Assembly (NCBI GenBank): GCA_030447875.1
Contig: JAUJOA010000005.1
Span: forward strand, 12,667-76,666
DNA from: Thermoleophilaceae bacterium
GTDB lineage: Bacteria; Actinomycetota; Thermoleophilia; Solirubrobacterales; Thermoleophilaceae
DNA: 64,000 bases
Reading direction: 5' to 3'
This document shows, in pieces, positions 8,457 to 17,772 of this stretch. Positions within the stretch are counted from its first letter, which is position 1. Each line of letters begins with the position of its first letter. A program made the translations under genes and the position numbers. The notes below the pieces were generated by a model. That model did no database searches. It saw only the letters and a program-made list of their open reading frames with translations, and was not told the origin of the DNA.

Positions 8457-9581
8457 ATGAACGTGGGGGTTCCGAAGGAGTCGCGGCCCGGCGAGCGTCG
8501 CGTCGCCCTCGTTCCCGAAGTCGTTCGCAGGGTGGCGGCCAAGGGCATCGCGGTCGCCGCCGAGCCGGGAGCCGGTCGCGAGGCGCACCTGTCGGACGCC
8601 GACTACGAGGACGCGGGTGCCACCGTCACGGCCGACGCCGTCTGGGACACGGAGATCGTCGCAAAGGTCCGGGCGCCGTCGGAGGACGAGATGGAGCGGT
8701 TGCGCCCGGGTGGCGTGCTCATCGGCTTCCTCGCGCCGCTCACGGCACCGGACACGATTCGCGCACTCGCCTCGGCCGGGGTAACGGCGTTCGCGATGGA
8801 GGCGGTGCCGCGCGTCACGCGCGCTCAGTCGATCGACGCCCTGTCGTCCCAGGCGACGGTGGCCGGCTACCGCGCGGCGCTCATCGCCGCCGAGGAGCTC
8901 GGTCGGTTCTTTCCCATGCTGACCACGGCGGCCGGCACGGTGCCGCCGGCCAAGGTGTTGATCCTCGGGGCCGGCGTGGCGGGGCTCCAGGCGATCGCCA
9001 CGACGAGGCGGCTCGGCGCGGCCGTCACCGGCTTCGACGTACGCGCCGCGGTGCGCGAGCAGGTCGAGAGCCTGGGCGCCACCTTCCTCGACCTGGAACT
9101 CGAGACCGATGCCGAGGGCGAGGGCGGCTACGCCCGCGAGCTGGACGAGGAGGCCAGGCGCCGTCAGCAGGCGGCGCTCGCGGAGGCGATGACGGGCTTC
9201 GACGCGGTCATCACCACGGCGCTCGTTCCCGGCAAGCCGGCACCGGTGCTCGTGACGGCCGAGACCGTCGGGAACATGAAGTCCGGATCGGTCATCGTCG
9301 ACCTCGCCGGCGAGGCGGGCGGCAACTGCGAGCTCAGCGAGCCCGGCCAGACGGTCGTGCGGGAGGGCGTTACTATCGCCGCTCCGCTCGACCTGCCCAG
9401 CACCATGCCCGAGCATGCCTCCCAGCTCTACGCGCGGAACGTCGCAGCCCTTCTCGACCTCTTGCTGAAGGACGGAGATCTGAAGCTGGACTTCGAGGAC
9501 GAGGTGATCGCCGGCGCCTGCGTTACCCGCGAGGGGGAGATCGTGCACGCCGGTGCACGTCAGGCGGCGGGGGTCGCCTGA
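8457..9581 (+). CDS. pntAA: NAD(P) transhydrogenase, subunit alpha part 1 (NAD-binding)
   Basis: The 374-residue domain I protein of the proton-translocating transhydrogenase. It binds NAD(H) and exchanges hydride with the NADP-binding domain at the inner face of the membrane. It resembles alanine dehydrogenase: an N-terminal MNVGVPKESRPGERRVAL, RAQSIDALSSQATVAGYRA, and the dinucleotide fold ILGAGVAGLQAIATTRRLGA. The typical DLAGEAGGNCE segment follows. It is split from the membrane part, as in many actinobacteria and Rhodospirillum. The gene is the first of a tight operon, with pntAB starting four bases downstream and pntB after that. The complex makes NADPH at the expense of the proton motive force. 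Confidence 0.93.
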   Translation: MNVGVPKESRPGERRVALVPEVVRRVAAKGIAVAAEPGAGREAHLSDADYEDAGATVTADAVWDTEIVAKVRAPSEDEMERLRPGGVLIGFLAPLTAPDTIRALASAGVTAFAMEAVPRVTRAQSIDALSSQATVAGYRAALIAAEELGRFFPMLTTAAGTVPPAKVLILGAGVAGLQAIATTRRLGAAVTGFDVRAAVREQVESLGATFLDLELETDAEGEGGYARELDEEARRRQQAALAEAMTGFDAVITTALVPGKPAPVLVTAETVGNMKSGSVIVDLAGEAGGNCELSEPGQTVVREGVTIAAPLDLPSTMPEHASQLYARNVAALLDLLLKDGDLKLDFEDEVIAGACVTREGEIVHAGARQAAGVA

Positions 9582-9585
9582 GCCA

Positions 9586-9879
9586 ATGAGCCTGCTGACC
9601 GAGCTCACGATCTTCGTGTTGGCCGTGTTCGTCGGCTTCGAGGTCATCTCGAAGGTGCCGAACACGCTGCATACACCGCTGATGTCGGGCACCAACGCGA
9701 TCCACGGGATCGTGCTGGTCGGCGCGATCCTGGCCATCGCGATCGCCACGGGGGACACGCTGGGCCGGGTCCTGGCGGTGATCGCCGTGGCCTTCGGCAC
9801 GATCAACGTGGTCGGCGGCTTCCTGGTCACCGACCGGATGCTCGAGATGTTCAAGCGCAAGCCGGACGCGAAGGAATAG
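9586..9879 (+). CDS. pntAB: NAD(P) transhydrogenase, subunit alpha part 2 (membrane)
   Basis: A 97-residue membrane protein with three hydrophobic segments. It carries the family hallmark VPNTLHTPLMSGTNAIHGIV, which forms part of the proton channel of domain II. Start at ATG 9586, just after the pntAA stop and in line with the usual N terminus; upstream in-frame codons overlap pntAA. It sits between pntAA and pntB in one operon, and together the three proteins make the complete enzyme. Confidence 0.93.
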   Translation: MSLLTELTIFVLAVFVGFEVISKVPNTLHTPLMSGTNAIHGIVLVGAILAIAIATGDTLGRVLAVIAVAFGTINVVGGFLVTDRMLEMFKRKPDAKE

Positions 9880-9881
9880 CG

Positions 9882-11303
9882 ATGCTGGTGCCGGCGGCGT
9901 TCTCGCTGCGCGACCCGCAGTTCATCCAGGCCTGCTACATCGTGGCGGCGGTCTGCTTCATCCTGGGCCTGCGCGGGCTTTCGCATCCATCCACCGCCCG
10001 CCGGGGAAACATGATCGCAGCCGTCGGCATGGCGATCGCCGTGATCGCCACGCTGCTCGATCGGGACGTGGTCGGCGTCCCGCTGATCCTGCTGGGAATT
10101 GCCATCGGGACGGCGATCGGCGTGCCGGCCGCGCGTTCGGTGCGGATGACCGCGATGCCGCAGATGGTGGCGCTGTTCAACGGTGTGGGAGGCGGCGCCG
10201 CCGCGCTCATCGCCTGGACCGAGTTCCGGGACTCGATCGACGCCGGGGGGGGCTTCGCGCTCGACACCGAGATCGCCGTCCTCTTCTCCACCGTCGTCGG
10301 CGCGGTGAGCTTCTGGGGCAGCATCGTGGCGTTCGCCAAGCTGCAGGAGCTGATCTCCGGCCAGCCGATCATGATCCGCGGCCAGCAGGTCGTGAACGGA
10401 GTGATCCTGGCGGCCGTCCTGGGCGGCTGCGTCTACCTCGCCGCCGCGGGCGACGAGCAGAGCGTGTTCGTTGCGATCCTGGCGCTGGCCTCCGTGCTGG
10501 GCGTGGCGATGGTCTTGCCGATCGGCGGCGCCGACATGCCGGTCGTGATCTCGATGCTGAATGCCTTCACCGGGCTCGCCGCCGCGGCGGCGGGCTTCGC
10601 GCTCGACAACACCGCGCTCATCGTGGCGGGCACGCTCGTGGGCGCGTCCGGCACGATCCTCACCCGGCTCATGAGCCAGGCGATGAACCGCTCGCTCGGA
10701 AACGTGCTGTTCGCCGGCTTCGGCTCGGCGCCGGAAGGAGGCGGCGCGGCCGCGGTGGCGAGTGGCGACGGCAGCTTCCGGTCCACCACGGCCGACGACG
10801 TGGCGATCCAGCTGGCCTACGCCCGCCGGGTGGTGGTCGTGCCGGGCTACGGCATGGCGGTCGCGCAGGCACAGCACGCGGTTCGCGACCTCGCCGCGGA
10901 GCTCGAAAAGCGCGGCGTGGACGTCAACTACGCGATCCACCCGGTGGCGGGTCGGATGCCCGGGCACATGAACGTGCTGCTCGCCGAGGCCGACGTGCCG
11001 TATGACTCGCTCAAGGAGATGGACGAGATCAATCCCGAGTTCCCGCAGACCGACGTGTCGCTTGTGATCGGGGCGAACGACGTGACCAACCCGGCGGCCA
11101 AGAACTCCCCGGACAGCCCCATCTACGGCATGCCGATCCTCGAGGTGGACAAGTCCTCGAGCGTCATCGTGCTCAAGAGGAGCATGAACCCCGGGTTCGC
11201 CGGCATCGACAACGAGCTCTACAGCGACGCGAAGACGGCGATGCTCTTCGGCGACGCCAAGGACTCGATCCAGAAGGTCCTCGGCGAGGTGCAGGCCCTT
11301 TGA
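9882..11303 (+). CDS. pntB: NAD(P) transhydrogenase, subunit beta
   Basis: A 473-residue beta subunit with about eight or nine transmembrane helices (residues 10-260) and the C-terminal NADP-binding domain III. The domain III motifs VVVPGYGMAVAQAQHAV, HPVAGRMPGHMNVLLAEA and GANDVTNPAA are intact, as is the lysine loop around LEVDKSSSVIVLKRSMNPG. It starts three bases after pntAB. Its 3' end overlaps the next gene by four bases (TTGA), so the PhoD-like phosphatase is probably co-transcribed. Confidence 0.94.
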   Translation: MLVPAAFSLRDPQFIQACYIVAAVCFILGLRGLSHPSTARRGNMIAAVGMAIAVIATLLDRDVVGVPLILLGIAIGTAIGVPAARSVRMTAMPQMVALFNGVGGGAAALIAWTEFRDSIDAGGGFALDTEIAVLFSTVVGAVSFWGSIVAFAKLQELISGQPIMIRGQQVVNGVILAAVLGGCVYLAAAGDEQSVFVAILALASVLGVAMVLPIGGADMPVVISMLNAFTGLAAAAAGFALDNTALIVAGTLVGASGTILTRLMSQAMNRSLGNVLFAGFGSAPEGGGAAAVASGDGSFRSTTADDVAIQLAYARRVVVVPGYGMAVAQAQHAVRDLAAELEKRGVDVNYAIHPVAGRMPGHMNVLLAEADVPYDSLKEMDEINPEFPQTDVSLVIGANDVTNPAAKNSPDSPIYGMPILEVDKSSSVIVLKRSMNPGFAGIDNELYSDAKTAMLFGDAKDSIQKVLGEVQAL

Positions 11304-12931
11304 AGCTGGTCCTCGGCCCCCTCGTGCGCTACGCCGACGAGCACGAGGCAACGGTCTGGGTTGAAACCGATGGACCGTGCGAGGTCGAGGTCCTCGGTCA
11401 CAGTGCCCGGACGTTCCACGTCGAGGGACATCATTACGCGATCGTCTGCATCGGAGGACTCGAGCCGGGCACCGCCACCGAGTACGAGGTGCGACTTGAT
11501 GGCGAGAAGCACTGGCCGCCGGAGGACCTCGAGTTTCCGCCGAGTGCCATCCGCACGCTGAAGCGGACCGATCAGGTCAAGCTCGCGTTCGGCTCGTGCC
11601 GCGTCTCCGTGCCGAACGCGCCGCCCTACGACCAGACGCGCGACCACGATGAGCGCGGCCGCGAGGTCGACGCGCTGTATGCCCTCACGCTCAGGATGAG
11701 GCGCGAGCCCAGGGAGGCCTGGCCGCACGTGCTCCTCCTGCTCGGTGACCAGGTCTACGCCGACGAGGTATCGCCCGAGACCAGGGAGTTCATCCGCTCG
11801 AGGCGCGACATCGACGAGCCGCCGGGTGAGGAGATCGCCGACTTCGAGGAGTACACGCGCCTCTATCGGGAGGCGTGGAGCGAGGCGACATTCCGCTGGC
11901 TCGCGTCCACCGTCTCGACGCCGATGATCTTCGACGACCACGACGTGCACGACGACTGGAACACGTCGCGACCTTGGGTCGACGCGATGCGCCAGAACGA
12001 GTGGTGGAACGAGCGCATCGTGGCAGGCCTGATGTCGTACTGGATCTACCAGCACCTCGGAAACCTCTCGCCGCGCGAGCTGCACGACGACGAGCTGCTC
12101 CAGCGTGTCAAGGCGGCGGACGATGCCGGTCCGCTCCTGCGCCAGTTCGCCTTCCGGGCGGATCGCGAGGCGGCCGGCACGCGCTGGAGCTTTCACCGCG
12201 ACCTGGGCAGCACGCGCCTGATCGTCATGGACTCGCGCGCCGGCCGAATGCTCGAGGACGGTCGCCGGGCCATGTTCGACGACACGGAGTGGCAATGGAT
12301 CGTCGAGCAGACGCGCGGCGACTTCGACCACCTGTTGCTGGCCACGTCGCTCCCGGTTCTGCTCGCACCGGGCATGCACTACGTCGAGGCATGGAACGAA
12401 GCAGTCTGCGAGGGCGCGTGGGGCGGCGCGGCGGCCAGGGTGAGCGAGCACGTCCGCCAGCTCGTGGACCTCGAGCACTGGAGCGCCTTCGGCGAGTCGT
12501 TCGCACGGCTGGCCGACCTCATCGAGAAGGTCGCGGCAGGCGAGCACGGAAGTGCGCCAGCCTCGATCGTGGCGCTCTCGGGCGACGTTCACCATGCCTA
12601 CCTCGCCGAGGTGGCCTTCCCGCGCCGGGCCCGAGTGAAGAGCGCGGTCTATCAGGCGGTCTGCTCGCCCTTTCGCAACCCGCTCGGCACCGCTGAGCGC
12701 ACGGTCATGCGCGCGGCCGCGTCGAAGCCGATGGAGGTCGTGGGGCGCGCCCTCGCGCGCGCCGCGGGAGTGGCCGATCCGCCGATCAGGTGGCGCTTCG
12801 CCGAGAAGCAGACCTTCGACAACCAGTTTGCGACGCTGGACATCGATGGCCGCCGGGCCGTGATGCGCATCGAGAGGACCACTCCCGGTGAGACCGATCT
12901 CGAGGAGACCTTAAACCGCCGTCTCGCCTAG
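11300..12931 (+). CDS. PhoD-like metallophosphatase
   Basis: A 543-residue protein of the alkaline phosphatase D superfamily. After an N-terminal fibronectin-like domain (residues 1-95), the metallophosphatase core shows FGSCR, LLLLGDQVYADE, IFDDHDVHDDWN and LSGDVHHAYLAEV, the expected metal-ligand motifs. No Tat or Sec signal peptide is present, unlike secreted PhoD, so it is probably cytoplasmic. It would hydrolyse phosphomonoesters or diesters; the substrate is unknown. The start is a TTG overlapping the pntB stop, which suggests translational coupling with the transhydrogenase, although a functional link is not obvious. Confidence 0.85.
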   Translation: MKLVLGPLVRYADEHEATVWVETDGPCEVEVLGHSARTFHVEGHHYAIVCIGGLEPGTATEYEVRLDGEKHWPPEDLEFPPSAIRTLKRTDQVKLAFGSCRVSVPNAPPYDQTRDHDERGREVDALYALTLRMRREPREAWPHVLLLLGDQVYADEVSPETREFIRSRRDIDEPPGEEIADFEEYTRLYREAWSEATFRWLASTVSTPMIFDDHDVHDDWNTSRPWVDAMRQNEWWNERIVAGLMSYWIYQHLGNLSPRELHDDELLQRVKAADDAGPLLRQFAFRADREAAGTRWSFHRDLGSTRLIVMDSRAGRMLEDGRRAMFDDTEWQWIVEQTRGDFDHLLLATSLPVLLAPGMHYVEAWNEAVCEGAWGGAAARVSEHVRQLVDLEHWSAFGESFARLADLIEKVAAGEHGSAPASIVALSGDVHHAYLAEVAFPRRARVKSAVYQAVCSPFRNPLGTAERTVMRAAASKPMEVVGRALARAAGVADPPIRWRFAEKQTFDNQFATLDIDGRRAVMRIERTTPGETDLEETLNRRLA

Positions 12932-13010
12932 GGACGCTTCTCAGACGTGTAGCTTCGAGTCTGGGCGCGCTGTCCTATGGGAAGGCCAGAGGCGCGTTAG
13001 CGGCCCACTT

Positions 13011-14987
13011 GTGGCGGACATGGAGCAAAGAGGCATGGACTCAGATCAGGTCGTCAAGCTCGTCGGTGAGCGGATCACGTTCGGTCGCAGCAACTCGAAC
13101 GACGTTGTCCTGGACGACCCGAACGTCTCGCGCTTCCACGCCGAGATACTTGCCCGCGGGGACGTGGTCGAGTTGCGCGACCTGGACTCGAAGTGTGGAA
13201 CGAGGGTGAACGGGCGCCCGACCACGCGAACCGCCATCGAGAACGGAGCGAAGATCGGCATCGGGCCGTTCCAGCTCGTCTTCGACGGATCGACGTTCGT
13301 TCGCCGGGATCAGCGCGGCGCCCTTCATCTCGAAGCCAGGGACGTGTCCTTCAGCGTCGATGGCAAGGAGCTCGTCAAGCGGGCGTCGCTTCGAGTCCAG
13401 CCGGGCGAGCTGGTCGGCATCATCGGCGAGAGCGGGTCGGGCAAGACGACGCTGCTGAAGGCACTCGCCGGCGTGACCCTGCCGACCGCCGGGAGCGTGA
13501 GCCTGAACGGCGAGCCGGTCACTTCCCGACTGACCGACATCGGCTACGTGCCGCAGGAGGACATCGTGCATCGGCTCCTGACCGTCCGGGAGGCGCTCGG
13601 GTACGCGGCGCGACTCAGGCTTCCTCACGACACGGAGTCCGCGGACGTGACGGCGGCCGTCGATCGAGTCCTCGCCGAGCTGTCGCTCGAAGGACAGGCG
13701 AATACCCGCATCGACTCGATCTCGGGAGGTGAACGCAAGCGCACCGGAGTCGCCTCGGAGCTGTTGAACCGCCCGAGCATCCTCTTCCTGGACGAGCCGA
13801 CGACCGGGCTCGACCCCGCGCTCGAGTCGCAGATGATGCACCTCTTTCGGAATCTCGCAGGGAAGGGGTCGCGCGCGGTCGTGGTGGTCACCCACGCCAC
13901 GAAGAACCTGGCCCTCTGCGACAAGCTGGTCGTGATCGGGCGCGGTGGCGAGCTCTGCTTCGTGGGCTCTCCGGACGAGGCGCTCGAGTTCTTCGGGGTC
14001 GACGCCTACGACGACGTCTACATCGCCCTTGCACGCAAGCCCGCCGTAGAGTGGCGGCGCGAGTTCGAGCGGCGGAGAGGCTCGGCGACCCCCGCGGGCG
14101 ACCAGGAAGCCGCCCCGTCGCAGCCCGGCCCGACCGGCTCGCCGCGCGCCAAGCAGCGGACGGGCCGTCAGCTCGCGGTGCTCACCGAGCGCTATCTCCG
14201 GCTGCTCGCGCGCGACGGGCGGAACCTCGCCATCCTTCTCGGCCAGGTACCGATCATCGCGCTTGCCACCGCCTTCCTCTTCCAGTCGGGCCTCTTCGGG
14301 CGCGCAGACGCCGGACTGACGCCAGAGCCCGGAAGTCCCGACCAAGCGGTGCAGCTGCTCTTCATCCTGGCCACTACGGCGATCTGGTTCGGGGCGATCG
14401 ACGCCGCGCGCGAGATCGTCAAGGAGAGAAGCATCGCCGCGCGCGAGGCCGCCGTGGGCGTGCGCCCGTCCGCCTACCTGGCGTCGAAGGCGATCGTGCT
14501 GTTCGGGCTCGCCGCCCTCCAGACGACGATCATGGCATTCTTCGTCTTCGCGATCCGCCCGCTCGACGAGTCGCCGGCCGCCTACGCCAGCGTCCTCGGC
14601 CTCCTGATCCTCACGAGCATCGTTGGCGTGGGGATGGGGCTCCTCATCTCCGCGGCGGCCAGCAGCCAGGACCAGGCTACGAGCTTCATCCCGCTGGCGT
14701 TGATCCCTCAACTCCTCTTCGCTGGCGCTCTCGTGCCGGTGGAGCGCATGAGCGAGCCGGTGAGCGCGCTCTCCGCGGCCTTCTTCGACCGGTGGTCGCT
14801 TTCGGGGCTCGGGAACGCGGTGGACATGAACGGACGGATCGCCGCCGATCCCCGCTTCGCCGAGGTCAGCGGCTACGGGACCGCGTTCTTCGACGTGCCG
14901 GCGAGCGCAGCTTCCCTGGTCCTCGTGGCCTTTCTCGTCGCGTTCATGGCGGGAGCCGCCCTCCTCCTCGCCAGACGGTCGGAGTGA
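13011..14987 (+). CDS. FHA-domain ABC-2 transporter (ATPase-permease fusion)
   Basis: A 658-residue ABCG-like half transporter. An N-terminal FHA domain (about residues 10-88: ITFGRSNSNDVVLDD, VSRFHAE, CGTRVNG) binds phosphothreonine peptides and implies control by a Ser/Thr kinase. The ATPase domain (105-330) has Walker A GESGSGKTT, signature SGGERKR and Walker B ILFLDEPTTGLD. The C-terminal half (about 400-655) has six membrane segments of the ABC-2 type. The substrate is unknown; FHA-ABC proteins are common in actinobacteria and cyanobacteria. Starts at GTG 13011, ATG 13020 or ATG 13035 (with AGAGG close upstream) are all possible. The next gene overlaps its stop and probably encodes a partner. 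Confidence 0.87.
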   Translation: MADMEQRGMDSDQVVKLVGERITFGRSNSNDVVLDDPNVSRFHAEILARGDVVELRDLDSKCGTRVNGRPTTRTAIENGAKIGIGPFQLVFDGSTFVRRDQRGALHLEARDVSFSVDGKELVKRASLRVQPGELVGIIGESGSGKTTLLKALAGVTLPTAGSVSLNGEPVTSRLTDIGYVPQEDIVHRLLTVREALGYAARLRLPHDTESADVTAAVDRVLAELSLEGQANTRIDSISGGERKRTGVASELLNRPSILFLDEPTTGLDPALESQMMHLFRNLAGKGSRAVVVVTHATKNLALCDKLVVIGRGGELCFVGSPDEALEFFGVDAYDDVYIALARKPAVEWRREFERRRGSATPAGDQEAAPSQPGPTGSPRAKQRTGRQLAVLTERYLRLLARDGRNLAILLGQVPIIALATAFLFQSGLFGRADAGLTPEPGSPDQAVQLLFILATTAIWFGAIDAAREIVKERSIAAREAAVGVRPSAYLASKAIVLFGLAALQTTIMAFFVFAIRPLDESPAAYASVLGLLILTSIVGVGMGLLISAAASSQDQATSFIPLALIPQLLFAGALVPVERMSEPVSALSAAFFDRWSLSGLGNAVDMNGRIAADPRFAEVSGYGTAFFDVPASAASLVLVAFLVAFMAGAALLLARRSE

Positions 14988-15586
14988 CCGCGCGACGGCC
15001 GCTCGGCCGGGTCGCGGCGGTCCTCGCGGTCGACGTGATGGTGGCGGCGTGGGTCGTCCTCTGGATCGTCGTCGGCATCGTCGTCGCCGACGCCGCCAAC
15101 GGCCTCACCCAGCTCAGCGACGCTGTCGGGGCGGCAGGAGGCGCCGTCACCGACTCTGGCGAGGCGCTCGGCTCGCTCGACCTGCCGATCGTGGGCCAGC
15201 CGCTGGCCGACGCGGCGGCCGGCATCGAGCGCGCGGGCCAGGACGTCGAGGCGACCGGGCGCTCGACCCGAGCCGACATCGAGCGCTTCAGCAGGTTGCT
15301 TGGGCTCGCCGTGGCGCTGATCCCGACGGTGCCGATGCTCGCCTACTACCTGCCGCCCCGGCTCGCGCGGGGCCGCGAGGCCGGCGCGTTCAAGCAGATG
15401 GTCCACGATGGCGACGGCGATCCGCGGCTCGAGGAGTTCCTCGCCAGGCGAGCCGTCGAGCGACTCTCCTACAGCCGGCTCAGAGCGGTCAGCCGGATGC
15501 CCTGGCGCGACCTGGACGAGGGGCGCTTCGAGCAGCTCGCCGAGGCCGAGCTCCACCGCATGGGCTTCGTGCGGCGCTCCGATTGA
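14984..15586 (+). CDS. Membrane protein coupled to FHA-ABC transporter
   Basis: A 200-residue protein with two transmembrane segments (about residues 9-33 and 105-125) flanking an extracytoplasmic helical region of about 70 residues. That region has regular Ala/Gly/Asp spacing (AVGAAGGAVTDSGEALGSLD). A cytoplasmic tail is rich in Arg and Glu and contains SYSRLRAVSRMPWRDL. I do not recognise a named family. The GTG start overlaps the transporter stop by four bases, so the two are almost certainly translated together; an accessory or assembly role for the transporter is inferred from this only. Confidence 0.65.
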   Translation: MTARRPLGRVAAVLAVDVMVAAWVVLWIVVGIVVADAANGLTQLSDAVGAAGGAVTDSGEALGSLDLPIVGQPLADAAAGIERAGQDVEATGRSTRADIERFSRLLGLAVALIPTVPMLAYYLPPRLARGREAGAFKQMVHDGDGDPRLEEFLARRAVERLSYSRLRAVSRMPWRDLDEGRFEQLAEAELHRMGFVRRSD

Positions 15587-15592
15587 GGCGGG

Positions 15593-16573
15593 TCAGGCGC
15601 TGTCGCGGAGGCGGAGCGTGCGGAGGGCAGGCCGCTCCTCGAGGGCGATGGCCGTGACCTCGATGCCGCCCGCGGCCGGCAGCGCCAGAGAGCCCGGCCG
15701 GCACGCGTCGACGACCTCGTGCCCGTGGACGCGGGTCGAGGCGGCGACCAGCACCGCGTACGCCATGCCGCTCAGGTCTCGGAGGGATTGGTGCCGGTTC
15801 TGGCGAGAACCGAGATCGGCCTGTGCCATCGCGTCGATTCCCACGAGCCTCAGGGTGTCGATCATCATCGCTATCTCGACGCCGTAGCCCACCGGAAAGG
15901 CGAGCGCCTCGAGGACCGACCTGCGCGCGGCGGTCTCACCGGCGAGCGGCTGGGTGAAGCCCGCAAGCTCCGGCACGTACAGGTTCAGGAATGGGCGTGC
16001 CACGAGCTCCGTCACCCGTCCGCCGCCGTCGGGGACGAGCACATCACCGACGCGGAAGGGACGACGGAACGACCCCTTGACGAACTGCACGTCCGGCTGG
16101 GTGAGGAGCGGCCCGAGCAAGCCGAGGACGAAGCCGGGCGTGAAGTCCTCCGTGTCCGTGTCGAGGAACAGGACGATGTCGCCGCCCGTCGCGGCCACGC
16201 CGCGCCACATCGCGTCGCCCTTGCCCTTCGCCGGCCCGTGCTCGGGCATCAGCTCCGACTCCTGGTGAACGGTTACTGCGCGGCTCGCCGCTATGTCGGC
16301 CGTACCGTCCTGCGAGGCGGCATCCACGACCAGGAGCTCGTCGAGGAGCCCGAGCTCGGCAAGCGGCAGGAGCGTGTCGAGCACCGGTCCGAGCGTGCCG
16401 GCCACGTTGCGCGTCGGCAGCACCACGCTCACCGTCTCCCGCTTCACCGCCGCGAGGTCCTCCGCGCGGAAGGCGCCGGCCGTAAAGCTTCGACGCTCGA
16501 GCCACGTGGAGAGCGAGAGCTCACGCTCCAGCTCCCGGAGGTCGCGGCTATGGATGTGAGCGGACATCGTCAC
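15593..16573 (-). CDS. gpgS: Glucosyl-3-phosphoglycerate synthase
   Basis: A 326-residue GT81/GT2-like glycosyltransferase. It transfers glucose from an NDP-glucose to 3-phosphoglycerate, the first step toward glucosylglycerate and, in mycobacteria, methylglucose lipopolysaccharides. Visible motifs are VVLPTRNVAGTLGPVLD, DAASQDGTAD, the PAKGKGDAMWRG loop, the metal-binding DTDTEDF, and PLAGETAARRSVLEALAF followed by VGYGVEIAM, which is characteristic of GpgS. No gpgP phosphatase gene lies next to it. GTG 16573 and ATG 16567 are both possible starts. The upstream 160-base gap separates it from divergent genes for small acidic proteins, which fits a stress or osmolyte region. Confidence 0.88.
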   Translation of the reverse strand: MTMSAHIHSRDLRELERELSLSTWLERRSFTAGAFRAEDLAAVKRETVSVVLPTRNVAGTLGPVLDTLLPLAELGLLDELLVVDAASQDGTADIAASRAVTVHQESELMPEHGPAKGKGDAMWRGVAATGGDIVLFLDTDTEDFTPGFVLGLLGPLLTQPDVQFVKGSFRRPFRVGDVLVPDGGGRVTELVARPFLNLYVPELAGFTQPLAGETAARRSVLEALAFPVGYGVEIAMMIDTLRLVGIDAMAQADLGSRQNRHQSLRDLSGMAYAVLVAASTRVHGHEVVDACRPGSLALPAAGGIEVTAIALEERPALRTLRLRDSA

Positions 16574-16737
16574 CTGATGGGAGCCGCCGAGCCGAGCAAC
16601 CGGTGCCCGCCCCGAGCCGCGCTCGAACCGTCGTCCTCGAGCCGGAAGCCTAATCGGATCGCCGCCGAGATGTTCTGAAGTCGCCTACCCGGCTACGCTG
16701 GAGGCCGACCGCGAATCGAGCTTTCCTGGGAGGTCCT

Positions 16738-16926
16738 ATGACCAGCGCCGCACCGACACGCCTGCATCCGTACATCGAACGGGCCGCAGGCTCGATCCAC
16801 CAGCTCTCAAGGGCGGAGCGCGACCCTGCCACGCCCGAGCCGGATACATCGGAGGAGCTCGACGTGGAAGGCCCGAACGAGAGTGCACCCGGCCATAACC
16901 CCGAGCCCGAGGACGAGGAACAGTGA
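16738..16926 (+). CDS. Small acidic hypothetical protein
   Basis: A 62-residue, very acidic and proline-rich protein with no membrane segment or recognisable domain. The start is well supported by GGGAGG about ten bases upstream of ATG. Its stop overlaps the GTG start of the DUF3072 gene, so the two form an operon. The C-terminal half is probably disordered (repeated Glu, Asp, Pro). Function unknown. Confidence 0.6.
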   Translation: MTSAAPTRLHPYIERAAGSIHQLSRAERDPATPEPDTSEELDVEGPNESAPGHNPEPEDEEQ

Positions 16927-17204
16927 CCGACGAACGTGAGCAGCCCGAGCAGCGAGAGTCCGACGAGCATCGTCCGGCCGCGGAGAGCGAGCAGTCCGCG
17001 GACGACCTCAAGGGCTCGAACGTCGACAAGAACCCCGACGACTGGGTCACGGGAGACGAGCCGATGACGGGTGCTCAGCGCTCATATCTTCAGACGCTCT
17101 CAGAGCAGGCGAACGAGCCCTTCGACGAAGGCCTCAGCAAGGCCGATGCATCGAAGCGAATCGACGAGCTGCAGTCGAAGACGGGCCGCGGCGGGTCCAG
17201 CTGA
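16923..17204 (+). CDS. DUF3072 family protein
   Basis: A 93-residue protein. The N-terminal 35 residues are acidic and disordered. The C-terminal part matches DUF3072, with DDWVTGDEPMTGAQ, SYLQTLSEQANEPFD and ASKRIDELQ. This small helical domain of unknown function is widespread in actinobacteria and proteobacteria and often found near stress genes. The GTG start overlaps the previous stop (GTGA). Confidence 0.8.
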   Translation: MTDEREQPEQRESDEHRPAAESEQSADDLKGSNVDKNPDDWVTGDEPMTGAQRSYLQTLSEQANEPFDEGLSKADASKRIDELQSKTGRGGSS

Positions 17205-17332
17205 CAGGCGCCCGCGGGTCGATTCCATCGCCCGGCCGTCTCGTACCCCGGTTTGTCGTCAACCGACGGCGCGCCGCAGAAGCGATCGACTAGTCTGCCC
17301 TGCGAGTGTCTTGTCGAACCGGGGGAGCGCAA

Positions 17333-17767
17333 GTGAGCCAGCAGGAGGAGTCGCGCGAGCAGTCCGAGGAGCAGGGCGACCAGTCGGAGGAGCAGTCGGG
17401 GAAGTCCACCGCCGAACAGGAGGCCGAGGAAGCCAAGGAGGAGGTCAGGCAGCTCGAGGACAATCCGCCCGAGAAGCTCGAGGATTGGCCGACGGGCGCC
17501 GCCAAGTACGAGACCTTCGGCGGGCCGGAGGGCACGCACTCCTACCACGAGGGGCCTGAGCAGAACCTCGGCCCCTCGTCGCTGCGTCGCCACGAAGGCG
17601 GCGATGTGGAGATCGAGGGGGAGAAGGTCGAAAACCCAGAGGACTACAAGACCGACCCGATCCCCGGTGGGCCCACGGATCCCGAGGCGCCGGAGGACCC
17701 CGGCGAGAAGACCAAGGACGAATCGGATGACTCGTCCTCGCAGGAGGATGACGGGGGGAAGAGCTAG
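17333..17767 (+). CDS. Acidic low-complexity hypothetical protein
   Basis: A 144-residue protein dominated by Glu, Gln, Ser, Asp and Pro, with a central better-ordered stretch (WPTGAAKYETFGGPEGTHSY). It has no cysteine in the mature part, no membrane segment and no known domain. The GTG at 17333 was chosen because GGGGGAG lies about eight bases upstream. It resembles hydrophilin-like stress proteins in composition only, so no function is claimed. Confidence 0.6.
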   Translation: MSQQEESREQSEEQGDQSEEQSGKSTAEQEAEEAKEEVRQLEDNPPEKLEDWPTGAAKYETFGGPEGTHSYHEGPEQNLGPSSLRRHEGGDVEIEGEKVENPEDYKTDPIPGGPTDPEAPEDPGEKTKDESDDSSSQEDDGGKS

Positions 17768-17772
17768 CGGGC

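Noticed and set aside
8337-11351. Long open frame of about 1000 codons on the minus strand across the transhydrogenase genes
   Set aside because: It is the mirror of strongly conserved plus-strand genes, rich in Arg, His and Asp, with no recognisable domain; typical of high-GC shadow frames.
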